Assembly: GCF_900176345.1 (NCBI RefSeq)
Contig: NZ_FWXU01000018.1
Location: 51,634 to 115,633 of the forward strand
Direction of reading: 5' to 3'
Origin: Rhizobium sp. RU36D
GTDB lineage: Bacteria > Pseudomonadota > Alphaproteobacteria > Rhizobiales > Rhizobiaceae
Length of the DNA: 64,000 nt
Below are positions 36,620 to 46,761 of this stretch, one piece after another; the stretch's first letter is position 1, and each line of letters begins with the position of its first letter. The notes under the pieces are model-generated. The model was given only the letters and a program-made list of their open reading frames with translations. It was not told the DNA's origin and ran no database searches. The position numbers were made by a program, and so were the translations under genes.

Positions 36620-37327
36620 TCAGGCGGTGAAGTCGATGATCCGGCCGTCCGATATGGTCACGCAGCGATCCATGCGCCGGGCGAGATCGTGGTTATGGGT
36701 GGCGATCAGCGCCGCCAGTCCCGATTGCCGCACCAGGGCCTCTAGCGCCGAAAACACGTAGGATGCGGTATCCGGGTCAAGATTGCCCGTGGGCTCGTCG
36801 GCCAGAAGCACCAGCGGCGCGTTTGCCACGGCGCGTGCGATCGCGACCCGCTGCTGTTCGCCGCCCGACAGTTCGGCCGGGCGGTGATCGCCGCGGTGAC
36901 CGATGCGCATATAGTCCAGCAACTGGCTGGCGCGCTCCTCGGCCTCCTTGCGCGAAAGGCCGGCAATTAGTTGCGGCATCATAATATTTTCGAGGGCGGA
37001 AAATTCGGGCAGCAGATGGTGGAACTGGTAGACGAAGCCGATCGACCCGCGACGGATCGCCGTGCGTTCATCTTCCGACAAAAGTCCGCAGTCGGTGCCG
37101 CCGATCGTCACTTCGCCGCTATCAGGATGCTCCAGAAGGCCGGCAATGTGCAGCAGGGTGGATTTACCCGTTCCAGACGGCGCAACCAGCGCCACGGTCT
37201 CGCCGCGCCTCAGGGAGAAGTTCACGTCCTTGAGGATGTTGAGCACGGTCTCGCCCTGCCCATAATGGCGTTCGACGCCGGTCAGCGAGAGCACGGTACG
37301 GCTTTGCATCGGCTTGTCGTTCCTCAT
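36620..37327 (-). CDS. lolD: Lipoprotein-releasing ABC transporter ATP-binding protein LolD
   Basis: A 235-residue ABC ATPase that powers release of lipoproteins from the inner membrane to LolA. Walker A is [12 protein letters not shown] (about residues 50-60), the signature is LSGGEQQR, Walker B is [13 protein letters not shown], and the H-loop reads IATHNHDLA. The start codon overlaps the stop of the membrane subunit gene upstream (ATGA), so the two are coupled. Confidence 0.96.
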   Translation of the reverse strand: MRNDKPMQSRTVLSLTGVERHYGQGETVLNILKDVNFSLRRGETVALVAPSGTGKSTLLHIAGLLEHPDSGEVTIGGTDCGLLSEDERTAIRRGSIGFVYQFHHLLPEFSALENIMMPQLIAGLSRKEAEERASQLLDYMRIGHRGDHRPAELSGGEQQRVAIARAVANAPLVLLADEPTGNLDPDTASYVFSALEALVRQSGLAALIATHNHDLARRMDRCVTISDGRIIDFTA

Positions 37328-38634
37328 TCGTATCGCAGCGCCTGAACAGGGTCGAGCCGGGATGCCCGCCAGGCCGGGAAAATGGTGGCGAGGAACGACA
37401 GCGACAGGGCCATCGCAACCACAGACATGGTTTCGCGAACGCTCATTTCCGCAGGCAATTCGCTGAGGAAGTAGAGCTCGGGGTTGAACAGCACGGTGCC
37501 GGACATCCAGGAAAAGAACTGCCGGATGGATTCGATGTTGAGACAGACCACCACCCCGAGCAGCACGCCGGCAACCGTGCCGACGACACCGATGGCCGCA
37601 CCCGTCATGAAGAAGATCCGCATAATCGACGCGGAGCTCGCCCCCATGGTGCGCAAGATGGCGATGTCACGCCCCTTGTCCTTAACCAGCATGATCAGAC
37701 CGGAGATGATGTTGAGCGCCGCCACGATGATGATCAAAGTCAGGATCATAAACATGACGTTGCGCTCGACCTGCAGTGCCGAGAAAAATGTCTGGTTGCG
37801 CTGGCGCCAGTCGGTGATCGCGACCGGGCGACCGGCGGCCTCCTCGATCTTGGGCTTCACCTCATCGACAAGTTCCGGATCGGTCAGGAACATCTCGATC
37901 GACTGGACTATGCCCTCGACGTTAAAATAGAGCTGCGCCTCTTCCAGGGGCATGTAGACGATCGTGCCGTCATATTCCGACATGCCGATCTCGAAGATGC
38001 CGGAGACATTGTAGCTCTTGACGCGGGGATTGACCCCCATTGGCGTCACGTCGCCTTCCGGCGCCACGAGCGTGATCTTGTCGCCCTGCTGCAAGCCGAG
38101 CTGGAAGGCCATGCGCGAACCGATGAGAACCCCCTGCCCCGCGGCAAAACCGACCATGTCGGCGCCTTCCTTCAGCGTGGAGGAGACGGCGGTCAGCTTG
38201 CTCAGATCCTCGGCACGGATGCCGCGGACCAGCGCCCCCGTGCCTGCACCGGCGCGGCCCTGCGCCAGCGTCTGGCCCTCGACCAAAGGCAAGGCCATGG
38301 TGACGCCGGGGATGGCGCTGAACTTCTCCGCCAGTTGCGGATAATCATTCAGCGGGCTGTCGAAGGGTTGGACGATGATATGGCCGTTGATGCCGAGGAT
38401 GCGGGATATCAGTTCGGTGCGGAAGCCGTTCATCACGGCCATGACGATGATGAGCGTCGCAACGCCCAGCATGATGCCGACGAAGGAGAAGCCGGCGATG
38501 ACCGAGATGAAGGTCTCCTTGCGCCGCGCCCGCAGGTAGCGCCACGCCACCATGCGTTCGAACACAGAAAACGCGCCGGCGGACGGCCCCTTGGCCGAGC
38601 TATCCGCCACTGTTCCGGCGACCTTGTCGTTCAT
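37324..38634 (-). CDS. lolC: Lipoprotein-releasing ABC transporter permease (LolC/LolE type)
   Basis: A 436-residue FtsX-type permease. It has one N-terminal membrane helix ([26 protein letters not shown]), a large periplasmic domain (about residues 70-290) and three C-terminal helices, and ends [13 protein letters not shown], the classical LolC/LolE tail. Only one such permease is present with LolD here, as usual in alphaproteobacteria, so it probably acts as a homodimer (LolF-like). Confidence 0.94.
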   Translation of the reverse strand: MNDKVAGTVADSSAKGPSAGAFSVFERMVAWRYLRARRKETFISVIAGFSFVGIMLGVATLIIVMAVMNGFRTELISRILGINGHIIVQPFDSPLNDYPQLAEKFSAIPGVTMALPLVEGQTLAQGRAGAGTGALVRGIRAEDLSKLTAVSSTLKEGADMVGFAAGQGVLIGSRMAFQLGLQQGDKITLVAPEGDVTPMGVNPRVKSYNVSGIFEIGMSEYDGTIVYMPLEEAQLYFNVEGIVQSIEMFLTDPELVDEVKPKIEEAAGRPVAITDWRQRNQTFFSALQVERNVMFMILTLIIIVAALNIISGLIMLVKDKGRDIAILRTMGASSASIMRIFFMTGAAIGVVGTVAGVLLGVVVCLNIESIRQFFSWMSGTVLFNPELYFLSELPAEMSVRETMSVVAMALSLSFLATIFPAWRASRLDPVQALRYE

Positions 38635-38653
38635 ATCGCCTCCTCGACGATGT

Positions 38654-39976
38654 TCAGCCGATCAGCCGGTTCAGTGCGGCCTCGATCGTCATGGTTTCGC
38701 GGGCGCCGGTCTTGCGATCCTTCACCTCGACCTCGCCACTGGCCACGGAGCGCGGACCGACGATCACCTGCAGCGGCACACCGATGAGGTCAGCCGTAGC
38801 AAATTTCGTTCCCGCACGGTCGTCCGTGTCGTCGTACAGCACGTCCTTGCCGGCGTTGTTCAATGCCTCATAAAGCCGGTCGCACGCGCCGTCGCAGGCC
38901 GCGTCACCAGACTTCATGTTGATCACGACGACATCGAAAGGCGCAACCGAGGCCGGCCAGATGATGCCGTTCTCATCATGGGAGGCTTCGATGATGGCAG
39001 GAACAAGGCGCGTCGGGCCGATGCCATACGAACCCATGTGGACAAGATGTTCCTTGCCATCGGGACCCTGGACCTTGGCGCCCATCGGCTCGGAATATTT
39101 GGTACCGAAATAGAAGATGTGGCCGACTTCGATGCCGCGGGCCGAGAGCTTGTTGCCATCGGCGATCGCGTCGAAGGCGGCGGCGTCATGCATCTCGGAG
39201 GTCGCCGCATAGAGCGATGTCCACTTGTCGAACACGCCCTGCAGCGCGGCCACGTCGTCAAAGTCGGTGTCGGCTGCGGGGATATCGAAATCGATGAAAT
39301 CCTTGTGGCAGAACACTTCCGATTCGCCGGTATCGGCAAGAATGATGAATTCGTGGCTGTGATTGCCGCCGATCGGGCCGGTATCGGCGCGCATGGGAAT
39401 GGCGCGCAGGCCAAGCCGTGCGAAGGTGCGCAGATAGGCCACGAACATCTTGTTGTAGGAATGAATCGCATCTTCCTTGGTCAGGTCGAAAGAATAGGCA
39501 TCCTTCATCAGGAATTCGCGCGAGCGCATGGTGCCGAAGCGCGGACGGATCTCGTCGCGGAACTTCAGCTGGATGTGATAGAGATTGAGCGGCAGGCTCT
39601 TGTAGGACTTGACGTAGGAGCGGAAGATGTCCGTCACCATCTCCTCATTGGTCGGACCATAGAGCATCGGGCGCTCCTGGCGATCCTTGATGCGCAACAT
39701 CTCTTTGCCATAGGCCTCGTAGCGACCGCTTTCCTGCCAGAGTTCGGCAGACTGCAGGGTCGGCATCAACAATTCTATGGCGCCAGACCTGTTCTGCTCC
39801 TCGCGGATGATGGCGTTGACCTTGTCGAGCACGCGCTTTCCGAGCGGCAGCCAGGAATAGATGCCCTGGCTCTGCTGCCGCACCATGCCGGTGCGCAGCA
39901 TGAGCCGATGGGAGACGATTTCTGCCTCCTTGGGGTTTTCCTTGAGGATGGGCAAGAAGTAGCGCGAGAGACGCAT
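38654..39976 (-). CDS. proS: Prolyl-tRNA synthetase, short type without editing domain
   Basis: A class II synthetase charging tRNA-Pro. From the ATG at 39976 ([19 protein letters not shown]) it is 440 residues, the standard alphaproteobacterial length; the open frame continues upstream but without homology. Motif 2 is [25 protein letters not shown] and motif 3 [15 protein letters not shown]. The roughly 180-residue YbaK-like editing insertion of E. coli ProS is absent. It is the first gene of the proS-lolC-lolD run. Confidence 0.96.
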   Translation of the reverse strand: MRLSRYFLPILKENPKEAEIVSHRLMLRTGMVRQQSQGIYSWLPLGKRVLDKVNAIIREEQNRSGAIELLMPTLQSAELWQESGRYEAYGKEMLRIKDRQERPMLYGPTNEEMVTDIFRSYVKSYKSLPLNLYHIQLKFRDEIRPRFGTMRSREFLMKDAYSFDLTKEDAIHSYNKMFVAYLRTFARLGLRAIPMRADTGPIGGNHSHEFIILADTGESEVFCHKDFIDFDIPAADTDFDDVAALQGVFDKWTSLYAATSEMHDAAAFDAIADGNKLSARGIEVGHIFYFGTKYSEPMGAKVQGPDGKEHLVHMGSYGIGPTRLVPAIIEASHDENGIIWPASVAPFDVVVINMKSGDAACDGACDRLYEALNNAGKDVLYDDTDDRAGTKFATADLIGVPLQVIVGPRSVASGEVEVKDRKTGARETMTIEAALNRLIG

Positions 39977-40249
39977 AAGGGCTTCCATAAAAGTGGCGGT
40001 CCGCAAGCGCGGAATCAACCGGGATAAGACTGTATTTGGGTGCGTTAATAGCCGGTTCCCGCCCGGATGAAAACCCGCATTGCACATCGCGCAATCACGT
40101 CAACCCACTGCAATTAACAGGAATATGGGCAAATGCTCATATTGCACGGCGAGGACGAAAGGCGGCGATATTGCGACTTTTGTGTCAAGAAATTTTTTTT
40201 AGATCAGTGTAGCAAAAATGCAAAAAAGTGGGTGACATGGCCCACGCAT
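39977..40249. other. Promoter region upstream of proS
   Basis: An AT-rich spacer that must hold the proS promoter on the minus strand and the start of the putative sRNA on the plus strand. It includes an A/T-rich tract near 40170-40232 (AAATTTTTTTAGATC, CAAAAATGCAAAAAAG). No protein gene is supported. Confidence 0.4.
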
Positions 40250-40414
40250 TAAGCTAGCGTTAGCACATAAAAGAGGCATGGAGATTAATTTCATGTCGTT
40301 TTCGCGGTCAAGTCTTGGGAGGATCAGATCTTAGGCGCGCGCAGTCGCAGCCCCTTAATTGGTGAAGGATCACGCGAAACCTAGAGACAAGGCCCCCGGG
40401 CCTTGTTTTTTTTT
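40250..40414 (+). ncRNA. Putative small RNA ending in a strong terminator
   Basis: A plus-strand intergenic unit, convergent with the DUF1467 gene, ends in a textbook intrinsic terminator (ACAAGGCC at 40387-40394, GGCCTTGT at 40399-40406, then eight or more T), although no protein gene precedes it. Upstream are GTGACA...TAGCGT promoter-like elements near 40232-40260 and a short open frame at 40278. The proS-adjacent location and Hfq-type T tail make a trans-acting sRNA likely; the alphaproteobacterial alpha-r8/MmgR family is the first to test, but I could not confirm it. Start and end are approximate. Confidence 0.5.
40387..40414 (+). terminator. Intrinsic terminator of the putative sRNA
   Basis: An 8-bp perfect stem with a CCCG loop and a run of at least eight T. 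It points in the plus direction and meets the 3' end of the DUF1467 gene 38 bases further on. Confidence 0.85.
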
Positions 40415-40451
40415 GGCAAGGAATCAAGCCTTTATCGAGAGATTTTGTTGG

Positions 40452-40721
40452 TCAGCCGAAATCGGGAACCATGCGCGGCAGGCTGTCGATGCCAATGCCG
40501 AAATAGACGTCGGCGATATACCATACCACATAAATGAATGCAGAGATCAAGGTTGTCAGTGCCACAACCCGCAGCCCGCGGAACCTGGCGGGCGCGCTTT
40601 CGACGCTGCCCGGCACGACGACATTGTCTTCAGCCTGGGTGCGCATGCCAATCGGCAGAACGGCAAAGAGCGTTATCCACCAGATGATGAAGTAGACGGC
40701 AAAGGCCGAGACATATTCCAC
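40452..40721 (-). CDS. DUF1467 family membrane protein
   Basis: An 89-residue DUF1467 protein with two membrane helices: YVSAFAVYFIIWWITLFAVLPIG and VALTTLISAFIYVVWYIADV. Between them is the conserved GMRTQAEDNVVVPG...APARFRGLR loop. The start is a GTG at 40721, preceded by AGGAGAA at ideal spacing; the longer frame is not protein-like. It belongs to the conserved mce-DUF1467 pair upstream of proS. Function unknown. Confidence 0.9.
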   Translation of the reverse strand: MEYVSAFAVYFIIWWITLFAVLPIGMRTQAEDNVVVPGSVESAPARFRGLRVVALTTLISAFIYVVWYIADVYFGIGIDSLPRMVPDFG

Positions 40722-40863
40722 GGTGGTATTCTCCTGAAGCTTTCCTCCGTCCGCGTGCCCCTGACAGCGGCTTGGCCGTCTGACAGTCGGCGCGGCGGCG
40801 TTATGTACGCGCAACGCTTATAAGCCTAGGGAATGATGATCTCCAAGACCCTGCAGCGGATTG

Positions 40864-41268
40864 TCACACCTGTTCCAGCTCGATCAGGGTGCCGTAGAAA
40901 TCTTTGGGATGCAGGAAGAGGACCGGTTTGCCGTGGGCGCCGATTTTCGGCTCACCCGATCCCAGGACGCGGGCACCCGAGGCCTTGAGCTGGTCGCGTG
41001 CCGCCAGGATGTCGACCACCTCGTAGCAGATGTGATGCATGCCGCCGGCCGGATTTTTCTCCAAAAAGGCCGCTATCGGCGAGGCATCGCCCAGGGGTTC
41101 CAGCAGTTCGACCTTGGTGTTGGGCAGGTTGACGAACACGACGGTCACCCCGTGTTCCGACAGGGCCTGGGGGGCCGTGACCTCCGCCCCCAGTTGATCC
41201 CGGTAGGAGGCTGTTGCCGCCGTGAGATCCGGCACGGCTATCGCCACATGGTTTACCCGTCCGAGCAT
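40864..41268 (-). CDS. mce: Methylmalonyl-CoA epimerase
   Basis: This enzyme interconverts (2R)- and (2S)-methylmalonyl-CoA in propionyl-CoA metabolism. The 134-residue vicinal-oxygen-chelate protein has NHVAIAVPDL at the start, VTVVFVNLPNTKVELLEPLG, the GGMHHICYEV His-ligand segment and the final Glu ligand in YGTLIELEQ. The ATG at 41268 has GGAGG five bases upstream; a TTG at 41283 is an alternative. Confidence 0.95.
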   Translation of the reverse strand: MLGRVNHVAIAVPDLTAATASYRDQLGAEVTAPQALSEHGVTVVFVNLPNTKVELLEPLGDASPIAAFLEKNPAGGMHHICYEVVDILAARDQLKASGARVLGSGEPKIGAHGKPVLFLHPKDFYGTLIELEQV

Positions 41269-41336
41269 CTCAACCTCCGTCAAATCGCGCCACGGCTTTG
41301 TCGCTCTATCTACGACAGGGCCAAGCCAGCCGTCAC

Positions 41337-43004
41337 TCAGACTTTCGTCAGGAACACGGTGACGATCGGCTTCTTGCCCCAGGTCTCGTTGGCGGTGGAG
41401 CGCACCGCACGACGGATCGATTCCCGCACGGTTTCAAGGTCCTTGCGGCGGCTGCGCGGAATGCTTTCCACGGCGCCCAGCACGGCGTCATAGAGCGTGT
41501 CCTCCATGTCCTCGCCTTCGTCGTCAAAGGCGGGCAGGCCCACCAGTGCGACGTCGGGATCGCCGAGGAACTCATATTTGCTGTCCAGCAGCACCGAGAC
41601 CGCGACATGGCCGACATAGGAGAGCTTGCGGCGTTCGGCGATGCCCATTTCCTCAAGGTCGCCGAGCAACTTGCCGTCCTTGAACACCCTGCCGTGATGC
41701 ACCTCTTCCACAACCTCGACCGGGCCGGGAGCAAGGCGCAGCATGTCGCCATTGCGAACACGCGGAACGGTCGGAATGCCGGCCTGCAGCGCGAGCTCGG
41801 CCTGCGCTATCAGATGGGCTGCCTCGCCATGGACTGGCACCAGGATCTGCGGCCTTACCCATTCATACATCTGCAGCAATTCGCTGCGGCGCGGATGGCC
41901 CGAGACATGGACCAGCGCTTCATTGTCGGTGATGATCTGAATGCCCTGTTCGATCAGACCATTCTTGATCTCAAGGATCGCCTTCTCATTGCCGGGAATG
42001 GCGCGCGAGGAAAACACCACGACGTCGCCTGAGGTCAGCGCCACATTGCGCATCTCGTCGCGGGCAAGTTTCGCCAGTGCCGCGCGCGGCTCGCCCTGGC
42101 TGCCGGTCAAAATGACCACGACCTTGTCGCGCGGAATGAAACCGAATTCGTCTTCCGCCAGGAAGGGTTTCAGGCCCTGCATCAGGCCGAGATCATCTGC
42201 CACCGCGACGACGCGTTTCAACGAGCTGCCGAGCAGCAGCACTTCGCGGCCGGCCGCTTCCGCAGCCTGGGCGATCGAGCGGATACGGCCGACATTCGAG
42301 GAAAACGTGGTGACGGCAACGCGGCCTTCGGCCGTCTCAATGATCTTGCGCAGTCCTTCGGAGACTTCCTGTTCGGAGGGCGAGACGCCGTCGCGCTGGG
42401 AATTGGTGCTGTCACACATCATCGCCAGCACGCCTTCGTCGCCCAGCGCGCGGAAACGGGCCTCATCGGTGAGCGGGCCAAGCGAAGGCGCAAGGTCGAT
42501 CTTCCAGTCGCCGGTATGGACGACATTGCCGAGCGGGGTGCGGATAACAAGCGACATCGGCTCGGGGATCGAGTGATTGACACCGACCGCCTCAACGCTA
42601 AACGGTCCGACATTGACCGTGTCACCGGCCTTGAACGGGGTCACTGGAATTTCCGCGCGGCTACCCTCGTAGTCGCGCTTCGCCTCCAGCATGCCGGCGG
42701 TGAAACCCGAGGCATAGACCGGGACATTCAGGCCCGGCCACAGATCGTTCAGGGCGCCGTAATGGTCTTCATGCGCATGGGTGATGAAGATGGCCTTGAG
42801 GTTGTTGCGTTGCTTCTTGATGAAGCTGATATCGGCAAGGACCAGATCGACGCCCGGCAGATCGGGGCCGGGAAAGGTAACCCCGCAGTCCACCATGATC
42901 CATTGACGATGGTTTGGTGCTCCATAGCCGTAAAGTGCGAGATTCATACCGATCTCGCCGACGCCGCCGAGCGGCAGGAACACCAATTCTTCTGTCTTTG
43001 CCAT
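41337..43004 (-). CDS. rnj: Ribonuclease J
   Basis: A metallo-beta-lactamase/beta-CASP ribonuclease with 5'-3' exo- and endonuclease activity, which matures 16S and 23S rRNA in Sinorhizobium. The 555 residues hold the HAHEDHYGAL zinc motif (about residues 74-84), the NSQRDG region, and the beta-CASP motifs in TGSQGEPRAAL and VSGHPRRSEL plus VPVHGEAAHL. Start at ATG 43004 (MAKTEELVFLPLGGVGEIGMN). birA is 16 bases upstream on the same strand. Confidence 0.96.
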   Translation of the reverse strand: MAKTEELVFLPLGGVGEIGMNLALYGYGAPNHRQWIMVDCGVTFPGPDLPGVDLVLADISFIKKQRNNLKAIFITHAHEDHYGALNDLWPGLNVPVYASGFTAGMLEAKRDYEGSRAEIPVTPFKAGDTVNVGPFSVEAVGVNHSIPEPMSLVIRTPLGNVVHTGDWKIDLAPSLGPLTDEARFRALGDEGVLAMMCDSTNSQRDGVSPSEQEVSEGLRKIIETAEGRVAVTTFSSNVGRIRSIAQAAEAAGREVLLLGSSLKRVVAVADDLGLMQGLKPFLAEDEFGFIPRDKVVVILTGSQGEPRAALAKLARDEMRNVALTSGDVVVFSSRAIPGNEKAILEIKNGLIEQGIQIITDNEALVHVSGHPRRSELLQMYEWVRPQILVPVHGEAAHLIAQAELALQAGIPTVPRVRNGDMLRLAPGPVEVVEEVHHGRVFKDGKLLGDLEEMGIAERRKLSYVGHVAVSVLLDSKYEFLGDPDVALVGLPAFDDEGEDMEDTLYDAVLGAVESIPRSRRKDLETVRESIRRAVRSTANETWGKKPIVTVFLTKV

Positions 43005-43020
43005 TATGCCGATTTCCAAT

Positions 43021-43788
43021 TCATGCGAAAAAGACGTCGCCGGCAGCAATCGCCATGCGTCCGTCTACGCCCCGGTCCAGGATAAGCATGCCCTTATCAT
43101 CAATTCCGACAAAATATCCGGAAATCGTTCTGTCGGGGAGATTAACATTGATTTTCTCGCCGATGCCACAGGCAGACCGGCGCCATAGCGCCGCAATCTG
43201 CGCCACCCCTTTGCCCCGGTCCCAGATGGCGAGGACGTCCGCCATGGCGGCGAACAGCCGCGCGAACAGCTCGTCCGGCGAGATGCCCGCCCCGTGATCG
43301 GCCAGCCGGGTCACGGGATAGGCCGTCTCCTCGGGCATGGCGGTGATGTTGACGCCAATGCCGATCACCAGCGCATGATCACCATTCGCAAGGTTTTCGC
43401 CCTCGAGCAGAATGCCGCAGGTCTTACGACGGCCGATCAGGATGTCGTTCGGCCATTTGATCTCCACCGGATCACTGCCTGCGGGCACCACACTGCGAAC
43501 TGCATCGTGCACCGCCACCGCCACCGCGAGAGGAAGCGAGCCGAGAAGAGCGACCGGGCTTGGATTGATCAGGAGAAGAGAGGCGTAGAGATTGCCGGGC
43601 TCAGAGGACCACGGACGACCGCGGCGGCCGCGGCCGCCGGTCTGGCGGCGGGCGGTAATCCATAGCCCGCTCGCCTCCCCCGCCCGAGCGCGGGCGAGGC
43701 ATTCGCTGTTTGTCGAAGCAAGCGTATCATGGGCCTCATGCCGAAAGTCATTGAGCGACAGGAGGTTATGTCGACTGCCTGAACTCAA
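43021..43788 (-). CDS. birA: Biotin--[acetyl-CoA carboxylase] ligase
   Basis: BirA attaches biotin to AccB. The 255 residues lack the N-terminal winged-helix repressor domain of E. coli BirA, so this is the group I, ligase-only form. Visible are [13 protein letters not shown], the [21 protein letters not shown] biotinyl-AMP loop, [10 protein letters not shown] and GIGVNI. The start is a TTG at 43788 that overlaps the nuoN stop (TTGA), which shows coupling to the nuo operon. Confidence 0.94.
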   Translation of the reverse strand: MSSGSRHNLLSLNDFRHEAHDTLASTNSECLARARAGEASGLWITARRQTGGRGRRGRPWSSEPGNLYASLLLINPSPVALLGSLPLAVAVAVHDAVRSVVPAGSDPVEIKWPNDILIGRRKTCGILLEGENLANGDHALVIGIGVNITAMPEETAYPVTRLADHGAGISPDELFARLFAAMADVLAIWDRGKGVAQIAALWRRSACGIGEKINVNLPDRTISGYFVGIDDKGMLILDRGVDGRMAIAAGDVFFA

Positions 43789-45230
43789 TGGAAAAGTGTC
43801 TTCGCTGCGGCCTCCGCCGCCGTACCCAGAGGTCCGCCGAACAGCACGTAGGCCGTGACGAACAGACCGGACAGGCCGAAGAAGAGCCTGAGCTCACCTG
43901 GAATGCGGGTAAATTCGCTCTTGGGCTCATCGAACCACATGATCTTGATGATCCGCAGGTAGTAGTAGGCACCGATGACCGAGGCCAGCACGCCGATGAT
44001 GGCCAGCGCGTAAAGCTTCGCCTCGATTGCTGCGATGAAGACGAAATACTTGGCGAAGAAGCCGGCCAGCGGCGGAATGCCGGCAAGCGAGAACATCAGC
44101 GCGGTCAGAACCACCGCCATGAAGGGCTTGGTGGACGACAGGCCGGCGAGGTCCTCGATATTCTCGACGCTGCCGCCATCCTTCTGGCGCATCGCCATGA
44201 TGCAGGCAAAGGTGCCGATGGTCATGACCAGGTAGATGGTCATGTAAAGCACCACGCCTGACACGCCCGAGGCCGAGCCGGCGGCCAGACCGACGAGCGC
44301 ATAGCCCATGTGGCCGATCGAGGAATAGGCCATCAGGCGCTTGATGTTCTTCTGGCCGATGGCGGCGACCGAACCCAGCACCATAGAAGCAATGGCGATG
44401 AAGACGACGATCTGCTGCCATTCGGCAAAGACCGGCTGGAAGGCACCGATGACGATACGAACCATGATCGCCATGGCGCCGATCTTCGGAGCAGCAGCCA
44501 GGAAGGCGGTGACCGGGGTCGGTGCGCCTTCATAGACGTCCGGCGTCCACATGTGGAACGGCACAGCCGAAATCTTGAAGGCAAGACCGGCCAGAACAAA
44601 GACCAGACCGAAGATGAAGCCGAGTTGCGGTTCGCCGGTCTTCAGCACGGCGGCGATTTCCTCGAAACCGGTATTGCCGGTGAAGCCATAGACCAGTGAC
44701 ATGCCGTAGAGCAGCATGCCGGACGACAGCGCGCCCAGCACGAAATATTTGAGGCCGGCTTCCGTCGAACGCAGACTGTCGCGGTTGATGGCGGCCACGA
44801 CGTAGAGCGCGAGCGACTGCAGTTCCAGCGACAGGTAAAGCGAGATCAGGTCATTGGCGGAGATCATCAGCATGATGCCGAGGGTCGCCAGGACCAGCAG
44901 GACGGGAAACTCAAAGCGATCGAGATGGTCGTAGCGGGCGTGGCCAACCGCCATCAGCATCGTAGCGATCGAACCGACCAGGGCCACGATCTTCAGGAAG
45001 CGGGCAAAGCCATCCGAGATAAAGGCTCCACCGAAGGCGGCACCTTCGGCAGGCAGGATCAGCGAATAGATGCCGGCAGCAATCAGCAGGGCAACCGCCA
45101 AGCCGGTTACCGTCGTCGTCGACTTGTCGCCAAGGAAGACACCGAGCATCAACAGAGCGAGCGCCCCGACGGCCAGGATCAGTTCCGGTCCAATCAAATG
45201 CAGGCTTGCGAGGAGTGTTTCAGCAGTCAT
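43785..45230 (-). CDS. nuoN: NADH-quinone oxidoreductase subunit N
   Basis: A 481-residue antiporter-like proton-pumping subunit of the complex I membrane arm, about 14 helices. The Lys/Glu proton-path residues lie in helices such as [13 protein letters not shown] and [26 protein letters not shown], followed by [20 protein letters not shown]. Last nuo gene; birA overlaps its end. Confidence 0.97.
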   Translation of the reverse strand: MTAETLLASLHLIGPELILAVGALALLMLGVFLGDKSTTTVTGLAVALLIAAGIYSLILPAEGAAFGGAFISDGFARFLKIVALVGSIATMLMAVGHARYDHLDRFEFPVLLVLATLGIMLMISANDLISLYLSLELQSLALYVVAAINRDSLRSTEAGLKYFVLGALSSGMLLYGMSLVYGFTGNTGFEEIAAVLKTGEPQLGFIFGLVFVLAGLAFKISAVPFHMWTPDVYEGAPTPVTAFLAAAPKIGAMAIMVRIVIGAFQPVFAEWQQIVVFIAIASMVLGSVAAIGQKNIKRLMAYSSIGHMGYALVGLAAGSASGVSGVVLYMTIYLVMTIGTFACIMAMRQKDGGSVENIEDLAGLSSTKPFMAVVLTALMFSLAGIPPLAGFFAKYFVFIAAIEAKLYALAIIGVLASVIGAYYYLRIIKIMWFDEPKSEFTRIPGELRLFFGLSGLFVTAYVLFGGPLGTAAEAAAKTLFH

Positions 45231-45249
45231 GTGCTCACGTATCCTGTCG

Positions 45250-46761
45250 TCATTTCACCGCGAGCGCAATGTCTTGCGCCGCCTGCAAAGCTGCGGAGTA
45301 GTTATTCACCAGAAGTTCCACCGAGGCCTTGGTCGCATCGAAGATCGGGGCCGGATAGACGCCGTAGAAGATGGTCAAGGCGATCAAGGGATAGAGGATC
45401 AGCTTCTCACGAAGCGACAGATCCAGCATCGACTTGAGGCTTTCCTTTTCCAGCGCACCGAAGACCACGCGACGATAGAGCCACAGCGAGTAGCCTGCCG
45501 ACAGGATCACGCCCGTCGCGGCGAACAGCGCCACCCAGGTATTGACGCGGAAGACGCCGATCAGGGTCAGGAATTCGCCGATGAAGCCAGAGGTACCGGG
45601 AAGACCGACATTGGCCATGGTGAATATCATGAAAGCCAGCGCGTATTTCGGCATGTTGTTGACCAGGCCGCCATAGGCCGCGATGTCGCGGGTATGCAGC
45701 CGGTCGTAAATCACGCCGACGCAGAAGAAGAGTGCAGCAGAGACGAAGCCGTGGCTGATCATCTGGAAGATCGCGCCTTGCACGCCCTGCATGTTCACGG
45801 CGAAGGTGCCCATGGTCACGTAGCCCATATGGGCGACGGAGGAATAAGCGATGACCTTCTTCATGTCCTCCTGCATCAACGCCACCAGCGAGGTGTAGAT
45901 GATGGCGATGACCGAAAGCGTGAACACCAGTGGCGCGAAATAGTCAGTCGCCAGCGGGAACATCGGCACGGAGAAGCGCAGCATGCCGTAGCCGCCAAGC
46001 TTCAGGAGAATACCGGCCAGGATCATGGAGCCGGCCGTCGGCGCCTGCACGTGCGCATCCGGCAGCCAGGTATGAACCGGCCACATCGGCATCTTCACAG
46101 CGAAGGAGGCGAAGAAGGCAAGCCAGAGCCAGGTCTGCATCTGCGGCGGGAAGTCATGGGCCAGAAGCTGGGTGATGTCAGTCGTGCCGGCATCCCAATA
46201 CATCGCCATGATGGCCAGCAGCATCAGCACGGAGCCGAGCAAGGTATAGAGGAAGAACTTGTAGGACGCGTAGACGCGGTCCTTGCCGCCCCAGACACCG
46301 ATGATGATGAACATCGGGATCAGGCCTGCTTCGAAGAATACGTAGAACAGCACAATATCCAGCGACACGAACACGCCGATCATCAGCGTTTCGAGCAGCA
46401 GGAAGGCGATCATGTATTCCTTGAGGCGCTTCTGGATTACTTCCCAGCTGGCCAGGATGCAGAAGGGCATCAGGAAAGCGGTCAGCACCACGAACAGCAT
46501 CGAAATGCCGTCGACGCCGAGGTGATAGGAAATGCCGGTGCCCAGCCACTCATGCTTCTCCACCATCTGGAAGCCGGGGTTCGCATTGTCGAACTGCATC
46601 CAGACGAAGAGGGAGACGACAAAGGTGAACACCGTTGTCAGAAGCGCCACGGTGCGGATGTTGCGACGGCCGAGGCTCGTGTCCTGCCGCGTCAGCAGCA
46701 GGAGAGCAACGCCGACCAGCGGCAGGAACGTGACCGTTGAAAGAATGGGCCAATCGGTCAT
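45250..46761 (-). CDS. nuoM: NADH-quinone oxidoreductase subunit M
   Basis: A 503-residue antiporter-like subunit with about 14 helices. It shows [21 protein letters not shown] (conserved Glu), [28 protein letters not shown] and [22 protein letters not shown]. The start shares one base with the nuoL stop; nuoN follows after 19 bases. Confidence 0.97.
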   Translation of the reverse strand: MTDWPILSTVTFLPLVGVALLLLTRQDTSLGRRNIRTVALLTTVFTFVVSLFVWMQFDNANPGFQMVEKHEWLGTGISYHLGVDGISMLFVVLTAFLMPFCILASWEVIQKRLKEYMIAFLLLETLMIGVFVSLDIVLFYVFFEAGLIPMFIIIGVWGGKDRVYASYKFFLYTLLGSVLMLLAIMAMYWDAGTTDITQLLAHDFPPQMQTWLWLAFFASFAVKMPMWPVHTWLPDAHVQAPTAGSMILAGILLKLGGYGMLRFSVPMFPLATDYFAPLVFTLSVIAIIYTSLVALMQEDMKKVIAYSSVAHMGYVTMGTFAVNMQGVQGAIFQMISHGFVSAALFFCVGVIYDRLHTRDIAAYGGLVNNMPKYALAFMIFTMANVGLPGTSGFIGEFLTLIGVFRVNTWVALFAATGVILSAGYSLWLYRRVVFGALEKESLKSMLDLSLREKLILYPLIALTIFYGVYPAPIFDATKASVELLVNNYSAALQAAQDIALAVK

